Source of the DNA: Callipepla californica brunnescens
Taxonomy: Eukaryota > Chordata > Aves > Galliformes > Odontophoridae
Direction of reading: 5' to 3'
Assembly (NCBI GenBank): GCA_023055505.1
Contig: JALIRH010000140.1
Coordinates: 124,001-188,000 of the forward strand
DNA length: 64,000 nucleotides
The notes beneath the pieces are model-generated. The model made no database searches and had not been told where the DNA came from. It was given only the letters and a program-made list of their open reading frames with translations. The position numbers and the translations under genes were made by a program. Below, in pieces: positions 46,381 to 59,150 of this stretch. Within the stretch, counting starts at the first letter, position 1. Each line of letters begins with the position of its first letter.

Positions 46381-49300
46381 TGGTTTACAATGCTTGTAAG
46401 CAGTATGTTGACACTAGCTGATACAGCTGAATAAGGTCAGTCTGGGCAGTTACACCAGGAGAAAAAAAGTTATCCAAAAGTGAATCTGGGCCCAGAACAC
46501 ACCTCCAGATGCTACCATTGTTTCTTCAAAATTATTAGAAAGTCTTCTAAAGTACTGTTCTACACATTCTTCAATCCATAGGCAGATGCTAGGCTTCATT
46601 TTAAACTGCAACTGTCCATTGTTTCTGACTATAAGAGTATTTTAGCTTGAGGAATTTGTCAGGAAAGGTTAATGATTCCTCTTGTTTTAAAAGTTAGATC
46701 AAACATATGTATTTATGCAGCAGATATTATGAGAAAACATATTTTCATACACTAAATATAATACTTCCAGCTTTTTAAAATAAGCTCTAGTACCCTCAGA
46801 CATACCATATCATCATTTTACTGGATTGCTGCTGTCAACACTTGGTAAAAATAAAGAATCTAGATAATTCACTAATATATTCATGGCAGTCTTTTCTCCA
46901 GCTGCTACCTCTAATCATATATAGGCTGTAACTGAAACAGCTGGTAATTCCTACTTATCCGTTATTCCTGAGTGAACATAAGGTCCGAGAATAAACTGCC
47001 CTTCCAAAAATCCAATAGTGGTTTTGTCTATAAATATGTAAATAAAAATCTTACTTTGTTTTGTTCTGTTTTGATTTCCCAAGGGAATTTGACTAATTCT
47101 CCTTTGAATCCTACTCTCTTTCCAGAAGCTAAAGTCAGGATTTATTCCAGCTTAATGAAAAAACTTAAGGCTAGCCAGGTGCATGCACAGCCTTCAGTCT
47201 GTGAGCTTATTAGTACAGCTCTTCTTGAAATAATGAAAACTCTGCTCACACATTTAAAAAAAAAATATATATTTATCCACAGATTAATGGGAGAATCTAA
47301 ACAAATGTATTTTCACATAGCTGAGAAATTCCACATTTGAGAACTGTGGGGGATAAACATCAAATATTTACCTTTTAAGCACAATTAAATATTTGAATTT
47401 TAGCCTAAAATATTATTTGAAGCAATTTTAGTTATAGCAATAATTTGTAAGTAAATTATATTTTACCTATTAAATGAAATATAATTCCAGTTCCCAGTAT
47501 GTTCTATTTTCCACATTGTCATGGCAAAATTGCTACAACTCACACAAAAGTTGAAGTTCATAACTAAGTGTGTCCACCGTGTGTACCACGAGAGTTGAGG
47601 CAGGGAGATGGTGTACATCTCTCACAGTATACAAGCAGTTACAGAGATATTGCTTGGCTCATTTATTCTAAAACACAGAATCCTTTGCTAATTGCATACT
47701 GGAGACTTTCACATGTGGAATTAATCAGAGCCAAGGTACAGACAACCAAGCTCACAAAAACCAGCATAGCATGCATCCAGCTTCCTTCAACTGATGGCCC
47801 GCATGCAGCAAGTCACTGCTGTCAACATGTACTGTTAGCTTCAAGTGCAACAAATCTCTGATGGATCTAAATTGCTGAAACCTTCAGATGAGGGAAATTC
47901 ATTCTCTAGTGATTCAGTATAGTTATACCACATCTAACATACAAGTTAACATTCCGTTAGCATTCATTTAGGGAATTTACATCAAACACCACAGTTAGAG
48001 TAACAAGACTGCAAATTTTATCACTTATTTAAGCTTGCTAACTGAAGTGATCCATGCCTGAGAGCATCCAAACTCATTTTTATATTTTAAATTATTATTT
48101 ATGAAATACACCAATTTCAAAATATTGTCTCTTCATTAATCCTGACAGTTAAGTAATGATCTAAGTCACATCTTTATGTTGCTCAAAGTCACGATGATAA
48201 GCTAAGCAGAACCCTTTTCCAGATCACTGTATTACAACCATACTGCACAGGCTTACATAGAATCTTACCTATAATCATCAAGCCCAACAAGTTCTTACAA
48301 CATATATTACAAACTCTTTGGTGATTAATCCCACACAATACTCCAGAATAAAGTATTATTTTTTATGCCTTGCTGCAGGTGATAAAATTCTCACACCATT
48401 TTAAAAACTTGGACTCGGCTGAAAAATATTTCTGTCCATGGGAGAGAAGGCATTTTATTTTGCCAGTTACATACCACTCAAAATACAAGAAAATGGAAAA
48501 TCCCCTCAGTGAAATCATTAGATAAAATGACAGTCATAACGAGAAGGTGGGATTTTATCTGATAGGCAAACGATACAAATATTTTTATTTAAAAATAAAC
48601 ATACTACCATTTATTTTGCATGCCACCTGACATAAAGGAGAAGCATAAACTTGACATGAAAAGGAAATTACCATTATGTATCTTTCCTTTGCAAACCATA
48701 CACCCAGCTGTAAGGCTTATTTAAGTTTAGAGTTACTTTTCCCAGTGCCACATCTTTCAGAAATGTAAGAAATTTGGTAATTTACTTTGAAATGACAAAA
48801 CTGATGGAGAGTCAGGAGTAAGGAGCAATTTTACAGGATATCCAGAAACATTCTTTTCAAAAGAAATAAACACAGCCTGCTGTTATGACTTCAGTGTCTT
48901 AGAACTTCGGAAAATTCAATTTTTCACTAGTGTCAGGTTATAAAGCCACCTCACAAAGCTATTTACTTGTAAATATACTGCCACTTTATAACATACTTTA
49001 TTGATTCACAAGACAGTCTTTCTCCTTTTCTTTGAAAATAGCTATAAAGTATCTTACTGAATGCTGCCATTTCATCAGTAATCCCGAAGGTGACTATATG
49101 TTATAATTTTAACTATCAACCAGGTTTAAGATGATCGTGTCTGAGAAAATCTTATTTAATTTTTGCTTAAGCAGTATGTAATATAGATATATATGTATAT
49201 ATTGGATGTAAAAAATATTACAAATAAATATATTGAATCAACATGCTACACGATCCCTTAGTTTGATAACTGATATTAAAATTGTTGTTTTTTTTAATAG

Positions 49301-49669
49301 TTAAATAATTGTGAAACAAATTGTAGGAGGATGGCATACTGCACTGATAATTTCTCAATATATATAGTGTACATATATCCTATAATAAAAAATAAATATC
49401 CTATAAATAGAAACCCCCCAAGGGCTGGATGATGTCAATGTCATTACTGACTGAAATATTTTAATGTAATTTATACAGAGGACTTTTAATTAGAAGAATA
49501 ACAGAGGTAAGCCTTTTACACTCAATATGCAACCACATTACAGTACATTGGGGCAGGTTTAATAGGGCTAAAAAAATGCCATTTTCTCAAGCCAAGGAGC
49601 AACCTTTCCTTTCCTGTTTTGGTGTCTCTTGCAGTTATGGCTAAAGAGCAATAGATTTGAACAAAAAAT

Positions 49670-49897
49670 GAATCTAACAGGGAGTTAATCTGACAGGTCT
49701 CTCAGTAAGAGAATGTGTTAGTAACATGGTGGAGCACTGGAACAAGTTGCCTAGAAAAGTTTATGGAATCTCCTTCAATGGAGATATTCAAGACCTGCCT
49801 GGGTGCCTACCAATGTGATGTATTGTAGGATACCTGCTGTTGCAGGGGGGTTGGATTCAATGATCTCTTGAAGTCCCTTCCAACCCCTGTGATTATT
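49670..49897 (+). mobile_element. CR1 LINE 3' fragment
   Basis: The plus strand reads 'ggagcactggaacaagttgc', 'ctgttgcaggggggttggat' and AAGTCCCTTCCAACCCCTGT, the CR1 3' end, and then passes straight into a TG/TA microsatellite. The 5' edge is approximate. Confidence 0.85.
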
Positions 49898-49914
49898 GTG
49901 TGTGTATGTATGTA

Positions 49915-49955
<41 letters not shown>
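49898..49955 (+). repeat. TG/TA microsatellite at a CR1 3' end
   Basis: TGTG and TATG units grade into a pure TA run from 49923 to 49955. Its position at the CR1 tail suggests it grew from the short tail repeats of the LINE. Confidence 0.9.
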
Positions 49956-49958
<3 letters not shown>

Positions 49959-52900
49959 AGTCTTAAGATTTTGCATTGAACTGTTACATATTAGTCCAGT
50001 ATTCTATGCTAGGTTTGTAGAATTAAACCAAAATAGTTTAACTTTGGGAAAAAATCCTGTAATTACAGAATAACTGTTAACTACTAGATAGTCCATGGGG
50101 TAGAGCTGTTTATTTAGAATTAAAATACCATAATTCAAGACAGTTAATTCCTTAGCCTTTCTCCAACCCTGCACAAGATACTTAGGACCTCATTTAAAGT
50201 AAAACTTTGGTCCCAAGCTTCCATGATCTATCTAAGTTAGTGCTGAAGTTAAGCTGCTCTGTAAAACTGGAAGCATTTAAGTTATGTGGGGTCTTCACTG
50301 TCTGGCTCTAAATTTCACCTACTTGATAGCTGCAGTTTTGTACTACCCTTAGAATTTTCTTAGGAGTCTTTTTGACAAGATTAAGCACTGTACTGTTCCT
50401 TCCTAAGCTAAACAGATGAGCTGAGAACACATCTAAGGTGCCACTGAATTTCTCAGAAAATAACACACAGTCCAGCTGATAATGATTTTGTTTAGATGTG
50501 CAGCTAAGCAGTCAAAGTTCCTAGAAATAATAATAAAGTAGACTAGATTTGAAATATCTTGTCTAGCTTAAGTAAAGTTAACATCTTTGGTTTTCTGCAC
50601 AGTGCTCAGGTCATAAGCCTACCAGTACAGTGGTACGTCTAGTTCTCTCCCTTTCTCTCTTGCTGAATTTAAAGTATATTTATCCTAGAGGCAAAAAAAG
50701 GGTCATAAAGATGAGTACTGTTATATAGTATGACACAGATAATCAAACAGACACAGATAAAGAGTGAAAGACAAATTCCAAATACTGTGGTAAGCACTTG
50801 TTTTAAGACATAATGTTAAAACTTCAGATAGCTTATCTTTTCAGATCTCTCTGAGGTTAAAAAAAAAAAAAAAAAAAGTGTTGTGAACCCAAAAAATAAA
50901 AGATCAAAGTTCTACTAGTTGGTATATCTCAGTTTTAGTACATATAATCACAATGAAGTGTATGTAATGTGTGGCCAAATATGCTTACTGGGACAATAGG
51001 GGAGCATTCCAGTGAGCAACTTAAACCCCAGGATTATTAACATTTTTCTTTCCACTGATTAAGTTTATGGATGAAATGGACCAAATCCAGTACAAGATCA
51101 GTCTTTTGCTTTACCTGCTTCAGAAAAATAACAACCATATTAAAATCGTAAACAGGAACAGAAAGAATCTATCAATAAAATTGATACTCTGGTTCAACAG
51201 CAAAAAGGAAGAGATATGGCTTTCCAAAGTCATAACATTTAACAGAACAAAGCTGTTAATTTTGAAGATGTGATTTCTGCATTTACTTCTTCAACTAAAT
51301 AGTTTGGGTAGCATGTTTTTTCAGTACAATATAAAATTTATTCAGTTATAAAATAAATATTCTCATAAATACATCAATATTAAATTCCTTCAGAAATATC
51401 TGCACTGTTTGGAAGTGCTTGTGATTGAACTGCAGTGCTGCCATACTCACACTGAACTTGCAAGATTGTAAATGTGCAAAACGCTCCCAAGAAATAAACA
51501 ATATCCCAACTAAACTTTGCATTACTGAAGTTAAATACCTGTACATAAAATTTGCAAGTAAGATGTATGTGAGTACAACAGAAGTAGAATTACAATTCCA
51601 AGAACCCACAGTTAAATATTAAACATTCATCCACATTTAATGATTTCTCGAATGGTCATTTTGACCATTTAAGTCCCCCCAAAATTTTGCGTTTAAAGAC
51701 ACATTTACATGCCTAAATTCGAAAGTAGATAATGACCATTTACATCTCTGAGCACCTAAAATTCAGGTAGCACTTTCTTTTTTAATACTATTATAATAAA
51801 CACTGCAAAATACATCTGCTCAGAATAAAGACTATTTCTTATGCTAATCTTTCCACATCTGTTAAAACAAAGCAGTCCTCTGCTTCCTTTTGGATATCCT
51901 GTTCCAGAATGAACATAATGATTATGAGATACTTTCTGTTTACATAGTATGAAATGCTTTAACTCATGGATGGGACTCATTACATTTATTTTAATAGTAG
52001 TTACAGTCCTGTATATACATTATAGGCTCCCACTCAGGTAAAAACGATTATATTGTCTTGTGTAAACATCAGGAATTATACATAGGAACATATCACTAAC
52101 TAGGAACATATCAGAAATCTCAGCACCATTTTCACTCATAAACATGTCATTTACACTTTTTTTTTCCAAAAGTTGTGTACAGTTCTTTTAGTAAACTACT
52201 AGTTTGCCTCACTTGAAAGTATCTATTAGCTATTAAAGTTACCTAGATTGACATTAAAATAACAAATCTCTAGGGTGGATATTTTATGACACTACTTCAA
52301 AAGATTTGGTCTTACTTGTGAAAGCACAGCAACTAGAATAGCAGCAGTACATAATCTGTATAGACGGTTTACACAGGGTAGCTCAGAGTATACTTGACAT
52401 AAGGCTATTATGTCTTGTGATCTAAATTATCTGTAGCTACAGTAATTAGGATTAGTATTCCAAAAGAGAAAAACATGTCATGGATAAGTGAACAACTTCA
52501 GAGCATAACATTTCTTCAAATACACGTTTCTCATTTTTTTCTAGCTCTGCAAACTTGCAGTTTCAAGTTTTAGAGAAACCCATCAAAATAAGTGTTTTTC
52601 TTTTGTACATAATGATGTGCAGCTGTATACAATATATAACACTTTATCTTTGAAACACACAGCACAAACATTTAAAACACTATTTCAGATTGGCTCCTTT
52701 CCCATCTTCATTACAATTAGAAGGGCAGATGTCAGCTGTAACATCTTCTGCTTCAGTTTTTCCTCTCTCACTTTTCTCACTATTACAGTATCAAATAAAA
52801 AAAAAATAAAATAAAACCCTAAGTAATTTATCACAATTGTCTATAGCATCTTATGCACCATATACACATATCTATCCTGACTATAACCTCAGTCATTCTG

Positions 52901-53368
52901 GTGGCTCCGTTTATTCAGATGGAATGCCAAACTGATAATTCATAATTCTTTTTCCTCCTACTTCCACAGAATCAATAACTTATTAATGTCAACCTCTTAA
53001 TTCCTAAGGGAAAGAGGCAAACAGGTTAGGTTGGCTCCTCAAATATATTCTGCTGCTCAAAGTGAAACAAAACTGAGACAAAATTTGAGTAAACAATGGT
53101 TTTGGTCCCAATACAATAAGAGAAGAAAATCAAAACTTCCTTCAGAGGGTTTTACCTATTAATTCACCCTTCAAACATCACCATACCTCTACCTAGTTGA
53201 AAGGCTAATCATCACCAAAAATTCGGATTTTGTTGATTAGAACAATTTTCCCAAATGAAATGAAAAATGGGGCTGTTTGCATTCACAAATGATGTTATAT
53301 TGTTAAGATAATTGGTTGTCTTTCTTATTCACAAGTAAAATACATGATTTTATGAATCAATGCCCATG

Positions 53369-53912
53369 ACAGCTGCTCTGAAAGAAATGTCATCAATTTT
53401 ATTAGTTGGCCCATAATCTCTGAGGAGGATGCTCATTGTATGGTAGTAGAGGTTGAAGCTTCCCTTCAGTATTCTATCAAATTTTGCTGCTGTGTAACAG
53501 ATGGCAGCAGGGGGGCATTCTGACAAAATGGCTTCTTACATGGAAGTGTGTAAGAAGCAAAGGCATAGAAATGGATTCCTCCATAGGAAAAATTACCCCT
53601 CCCCCCCAGACATTCATAGATGCTTGCTGAACGTTTATGGAGACCAAACAATGGATGTGAGCACAGCAAGATAGTGAGTGATGCATTTCAGCAAAGGTGA
53701 CAACAGTGGGTCATTTCCACTGTCTTTTATGAGCATGGCATGCACCATGAACCTCTTGTTCATCGTTGGTGAAAATTTTTAGCTAACAGTTACACTGAAA
53801 AATAGCGTTCAGTAACTGAGAATATGCTCTATCAAATAGTGTTATTGTGCTCTTTGTATCTGCTGTAGCTTCCATGGAAATAAAAGGAGGTATTACTTTC
53901 AGAGCAAACTAT
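53369..53912 (+). mobile_element. internally deleted mariner-like transposon
   Basis: The left end has GCTGCTCTGAAAGAAATGTC and the right end TATTACTTTCAGAGCAAACT. Inverted, they share GCTCTGAAAG and surrounding bases, so both terminal inverted repeats are present. From the ATG at 53528 the plus strand encodes the transposase N terminus (MASYMEVCKKQRHRNGFLH, later LLNVYGDQTMDVSTAR), with stops after it. It then jumps to the C-terminal end (LVHRW, near 53.76 kb). The length of ~545 bp compared with ~1.3 kb for an intact mariner indicates a large internal deletion. The 3' part, AATATGCTCTATCAAATAGT, matches the fragment at 37.7 kb. It cannot make transposase; in the past it could have been moved in trans. 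Confidence 0.85.
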
Positions 53913-55329
53913 GTATATTCTGTCCTTATTTGTAATACAAAGTAATTAACCAGGTATCAAAGCAACTTCTGATAAGTTTTAAATAGTCCTTGAGAATCTG
54001 CATTAGTCAGATTGTCTATCTTCCAATCTGATGCAAGAATGCCTTTCATCTCTTTAAACTAGACCAAGACACTTCATCAGTGTCCCATCACTACTGAAAA
54101 CAGTTCAGCTTTACATCTTTATAAAATGGAGCTCATAATAATTATTTGACAAAAAGGATCAAATACCATTTCTGAGACTTCTGAAGCTAGATCAGCATGA
54201 AAATGTACTCAAAAGTCATTATACTTTTCCCTCGATAACCTGAAACAGATATTCTGCAATCTTGTTGCCGCTCCCAAAGATTCTTAAAAATGAAAATTTC
54301 ATTTTGAGATCAGTTTAAAAATGAATGCTTGCTCCTTTTTTCTGAGGCTGACAAGTCTCATTTCACCCATGACAGCCTCCAGCTGTTAAAATAGAAATAT
54401 GAATCGAACGTGGACTACTGATGTGAAAAGCCAATTCCATCGTTTTGACAAAAGAAACAAGTAAGATCTAGTTAGGCTGTGATTGTAGCAATCATACTGT
54501 ATTACTGTGTTAGAATTTTTAGGTCAGTGGCCCCTGCATCGATAAGCAAAACTACTTGACATGAAGCTATGCTAGCTGACATGTGTAAATAAAAATGTCA
54601 GCCAAGCACTAATTAAACTGAGGCATCTGAAACAACATACCAGGACATTCCAGATCTCCATGACAACTTTCATTCTTCTGAACTGAAATGCAGTTACTTA
54701 TCAGTGAGATTTTACGTCCTGAATGTCCTTACTGACTTTGTACAAATGATTAATTGTATTCTGCAAGAAATATTCACCATCAGATTTGACCCTGGAATAT
54801 AAGGAACCACTATAACTAGATTTGGTGCATCACTCCAAGACTACAGTCTTTACGGACCCCTGCCAACAGGTGAAAGCAGAAAACAATTCACAAGTTTATT
54901 TAACCTCGGTAGAGGATCAAATAACAACAATTGATTGCAATACTCTTCCTAAATTGCCCTCCTCCTCTCCAAATAGTACGTTTTTGATCATGTTTTTTTT
55001 TCTTCCCCCAGAAAAATGAAGGTTTGTGCTTTGTGATATATTCCACACGCTCTGATGCCTTAAAAACCTGGAGTGGTGGGTGACCAGCAGAAAAACAGCT
55101 GCAAAAACAGAGCAGCAGAAACTCACATCACCTTCTATCTATGTTCAGATTACATCTAGGGATCTTCAAGGATCCCTTGAAAGGAAACTCCCTCTGTCTT
55201 TTTCTTTCACTAGTATAGCTGGATCCTCTATTTCACCACAAAATGTACTAGATTGTCCTACCTCCAGATCCACCCTTTTGCTCTACATGAAATGTTGAGT
55301 ATGTTTGTTGTTATAATGATATGCCAGCC

Positions 55330-55990
55330 GAGAGCAAAACTTACCTGCACAACATAAAAAAATGTGAGATTTTACTGTGTAAAGCCAGTAATCGTATGTC
55401 AGTTGTGGTAAAACTGAAAACTAAATGCAGCATTAAACATGCGATGTTCTGTATGTGTGATTTAAGAATTGAACTGCGCGTCCATGGCACAGAGATGGCA
55501 GTGGTGCTGCAGGCTGCTCTGTGTGGTGAGGCCAGGGCTGCCCCGCGATTCACAGTCAGCTCCTGCTGCTCAGATGCCAAGATGGTGCCACTGAAAAACA
55601 TATTAGAAGAAGAGCGGAAAATACTGCACAGTAGTACATGGGAAGGGAGTGAGGGAAGAAAAAGTATTAGAAACAATCCTAGAAACACCAGGATCAGAGT
55701 GGAAAAGGGAAGAGGTGCTGTAGGTATCATAACAGATTTCCCTGCAGCTAATGAGATCACAGTAGAGCAGGTGTATCCTGAAAACACTTCAGCCTGGATG
55801 AATGAACCATGCTGGAGAACATGAACAGCATAAGAGGGAAGGAGCAGCAGAGAGAAACAGCTACATACTGACTGTACATTCTCCCATGCCCTCCCTGAGT
55901 TGCTGAGGGCAGATGGAGGAGCAAGGACAGGGGGAGAGTTAGTTAAATATTTGGCTTCTTACTAGCTGAATTTAATTTAACTTATTCCCA
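55330..55990 (+). repeat. unclassified repeat-like block with a 167-codon open frame
   Basis: The plus strand is open from 55321 to 55824 (167 codons), with no domain I recognise; part of it reads EEERKILHSSTWEGSEGRKS. The block is GC-richer than its flanks. Its end, including GAAGGAGCAGCAGAGAGAAA and 'gttgctgagggcagatggag', resembles a dispersed repeat I recall from chicken, perhaps an LTR or an element tail. The antisense frame of 148 codons over the same region shows that openness here is due to composition. I treat it as a transposon remnant rather than a gene. Confidence 0.35.
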
Positions 55991-58136
55991 GTTAAAATAA
56001 TTTTTCAAAGTCAAGTATGCTTTGCCCATGACAGTAACTGGCAAGTGATTTCTCTCTTACCTCAACCCACAAGCATTCTGATTTTACTTTTTTCCCCTAA
56101 CCTACTGAGGAGGAGTGAGCAGCTGTATGGTAGTTTGGTCCTTAGCCATGGTTAATCAACTACAACAGTGACGATTCTTACATGACAGTGGTATCTTGCT
56201 TCTTCATTAAAACTAAACCTTAATTACTGAAATGTGAATTCAAAGTCAAATTTTAAAAGTATGTTTTTTCATTGGCTACTTTGTAGGTACTTAGGGCTAG
56301 GAAATGCGATTGATTGTAATTTTGTTTTGAGAAGTTATTAGCAAAAATGCAGACATATTTAAACTTGCATAACTTTCTAGAAAGGGTGCAAGGTAAATTC
56401 CTTCCCCATCCAGGATGTTGACATTGAACTCTTTTCTCCAAACCTAGACAAACCATCTCAAAATGCACGCATTTTCCATGGCCATAGCCCTTGCTCTTCT
56501 CAGAGATACTACTTTGATATTATGAAACCTTATGTGATGAATGAATATGTAACCAATTACATCACTGTCTGCCTACCTATCATCATTTTCCACTTTATTC
56601 AGTCCTAGGCTCCAGCCCAGTCCACATTTCTTATTTAGGGAAACTCTGCAAAAATACTGACCCCTGCATCAGTCCAGAACTTGCTTTTGTACAACTCTGA
56701 GCCCTGTGCCTTTTGCTCCTATGACAACACAACCCAGAGAAAAACTGGAACATCTCCTTCCTTAAATTGGCCTCTGAGCAAATGATAAAACTCCTTACAA
56801 ATTCTAGAAATAATTCAGCAGTTATGTCATGTAAGCTAAAACCAAAAATAGGCATCAGAACCTCAATCCAGTCCTAACTGCCAGTTTTGCAGTTTGCCTA
56901 GATGAACTGAGATGACAACGCTTTGTGCATGAATAAAAAAGGACAGAAGAGTAAAACCCAGTTCCTCTACTCACTACTTCATTTCCTGAGAGTTAATCAC
57001 GCAATATAGAATATATAGTAGCACATTATCTGGTCATAGAACCTCAATGAAAAGCTTCCTATTATGTGCAACCTGTTCTGACAACTGAGATTGCTAATTT
57101 GGCAGCACCAACAAGGCTTTTGGTTTGTAATTTTAATTACATTGTATATATGATGTCAGAAAGTTGAAAATCTTTCTGATATGACAACTTTCTTTCATAG
57201 GAAAGGTTTGAGATAGCTACATTTGCTGAAGTCACAAAAATGAATTTAGTCCAGTTTTCTTTAAATAATCTTCCTTCTGATATTTCTGTCCTGAGAAAAC
57301 TGTAGTCTACATCAAAAATGAAAAATAACCAACCTAGTAAACAAAAACAGCAGCTTTTAATGTGCCAATTAAGTTCTTACTTCTAGAGAGAATACTGTGC
57401 CAGTAATAAACTGTTCGTTAGACCCACAATGTCAAATGAGAAACTAATTCAGATGAGTGAGAGACAATATTTCACAAAGGAAAAAAACACTTGGAAAGTC
57501 ATGAAACAGACATCCAAATTATGTGCACTGCAAGTCTGCAAATGAGAGGAATTTGTTCTTATTAAATAATACCTAATGTATTCTTAAGAACACACATCTC
57601 CAGAGAGCATAAATGTCTTCTGATAATCACTAGTTCATCATAGAATTGTAAAACTGTTAGGAAAAGCTTTATTTCATCCTTATTTTATAAAATAAACCTG
57701 CAAATAGTGCCAAACATCATAAATGATGATTATTTGAAAACACTGTTAAAATTACCCAAAACCTTCAAAGTAAACTTCCAGTACATTCAGCCAAAACACA
57801 GCAAGCAAGAGGAGTGGCAAATCACAAAGGGAGAAAAAAAAAAAAAAAAAAGAGGAGATGGTCCAGAACTGGAATGGTGTTACTCTAAAAAAATCTGTTC
57901 TATTTCATACATATTATCTAGTAAACTTACATAAAAGTCTTCAGCCTGCATTCAAACTGACTTTAAGCATTTAAATGAGATCCTTCTTAAAGCGTCAGCA
58001 ACCTTATGAATAATGCTCTTTAGAGGTAAAATCTCCCTCTAAAGTCAGAATAATAATTATCCTAATTCAACAAATCTGTACCTAAAATTAGTTAGGATCA
58101 ACCCAAAGACCTTTCTTTGAAAAAAGGAAAATAAAA

Positions 58137-59150
58137 AATTGGTGCGGAACTTCCTATGCAAAAGGGGCTATTATCCCTTGTCCTTACCCCACAGACTGCT
58201 GAAAGTAGGTTGACTGTGTCCCCTTGATTCCCACACTTCAAATACTTACAAACATTAAGATCCCCTCTAAGTCTTCTTTTCTCAAGGCTGAACAGACCCA
58301 AGTCACCCAGCCTTTTCTCACAGGTGAGATGCCCCAGGCCCTTAACCATCTTTGTGGCCTTCCGCTAGAATCTCTCCAGGAGATCCCTGTCTATTTTGAA
58401 CTAAGGAGCCCAGAACTGGACACAGTAGCCCAGGTGAAGCCTGACAAGAGCAGAGGGAGAAAGTAACCTCTCTTGACCAGCTGGTCACACTCCTCTTAAT
58501 GCACCCTAGGATCCTATCGGCTTTCTTGGCCACCAGGGCACACTGCTGGCTCATGGCCAACCTGTCATCCACCGGGACAACCAGGTCCTTCTCTGCAGAG
58601 TTCCTCTCCAGCAGGTCATGTCCCAACCTGTACCGACACTTGTTATTCCTTCCTAGGTGCAAGATTCTATACTTTTTTTTTTTGTTGTTAAAATCATCTG
58701 GTTTCTTGCTACCCAGCTCTCCAATTTGTCCAGATCTTGCTGAATGGCAGCACAGCCCTCCATCCTGTCAGTCACTCCTCCCAACTTTGTATCAACTGCA
58801 AACATGCTGAGGGTGGACGCTATTCCCTCATAAAGGTTGTCAATGAAGATATTGAACAAGACCATAAAGAAGTTAAATGGTATTGGTCCCAATACTGACC
58901 CCTGAGGAACATCACTCATGGCTGGTATTAACCTGAACAATAAGCTGTTGACTGCAAGTCTTTTGAGTACAACCATCCAGCCAATTCCTTATCTCCAGTG
59001 TGGACCATCTGTCAAATACACATCTCTCCAATTTAGAGATAAGGATGTAGTGTAGGAGAACATCATATATTTGCCCTTTCCTTATCCACCAGTGCTGTGG
59101 TGGATCACACCAAATTTGTCAGGCACAGTTTGCCTTTAGTGAACTTGTCC
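58137..59150 (-). mobile_element. CR1 LINE, reverse-transcriptase to 3' region fragment
   Basis: Read on the minus strand, the block contains PQGSVLGP, the catalytic-motif region as FAVDTKLGG and then GCAAIQQDLDKLESW near 58.75-58.93 kb. Further on come MSQQCALVAKKADRILGCIK (near 58.5 kb) and the translated 3' region. In active CR1 the motif reads FADD, so an aspartate is lost here. A T-rich insertion near 58673-58683 and several stops also break the frame. The usual 3' end block is missing at the 58.14 kb side. It lies in the same sense as CSMD1. Confidence 0.9.

Noticed and set aside
46972..47340. 122-codon plus-strand frame.
   Set aside because: No domain, a lysine- and leucine-rich chance reading, and no splice context.
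55341..55787. 148-codon minus-strand frame.
   Set aside because: It is antisense to the repeat-like block at 55.3-56.0 kb; hydrophobic stretches come from purine-rich complement, not from a membrane protein.
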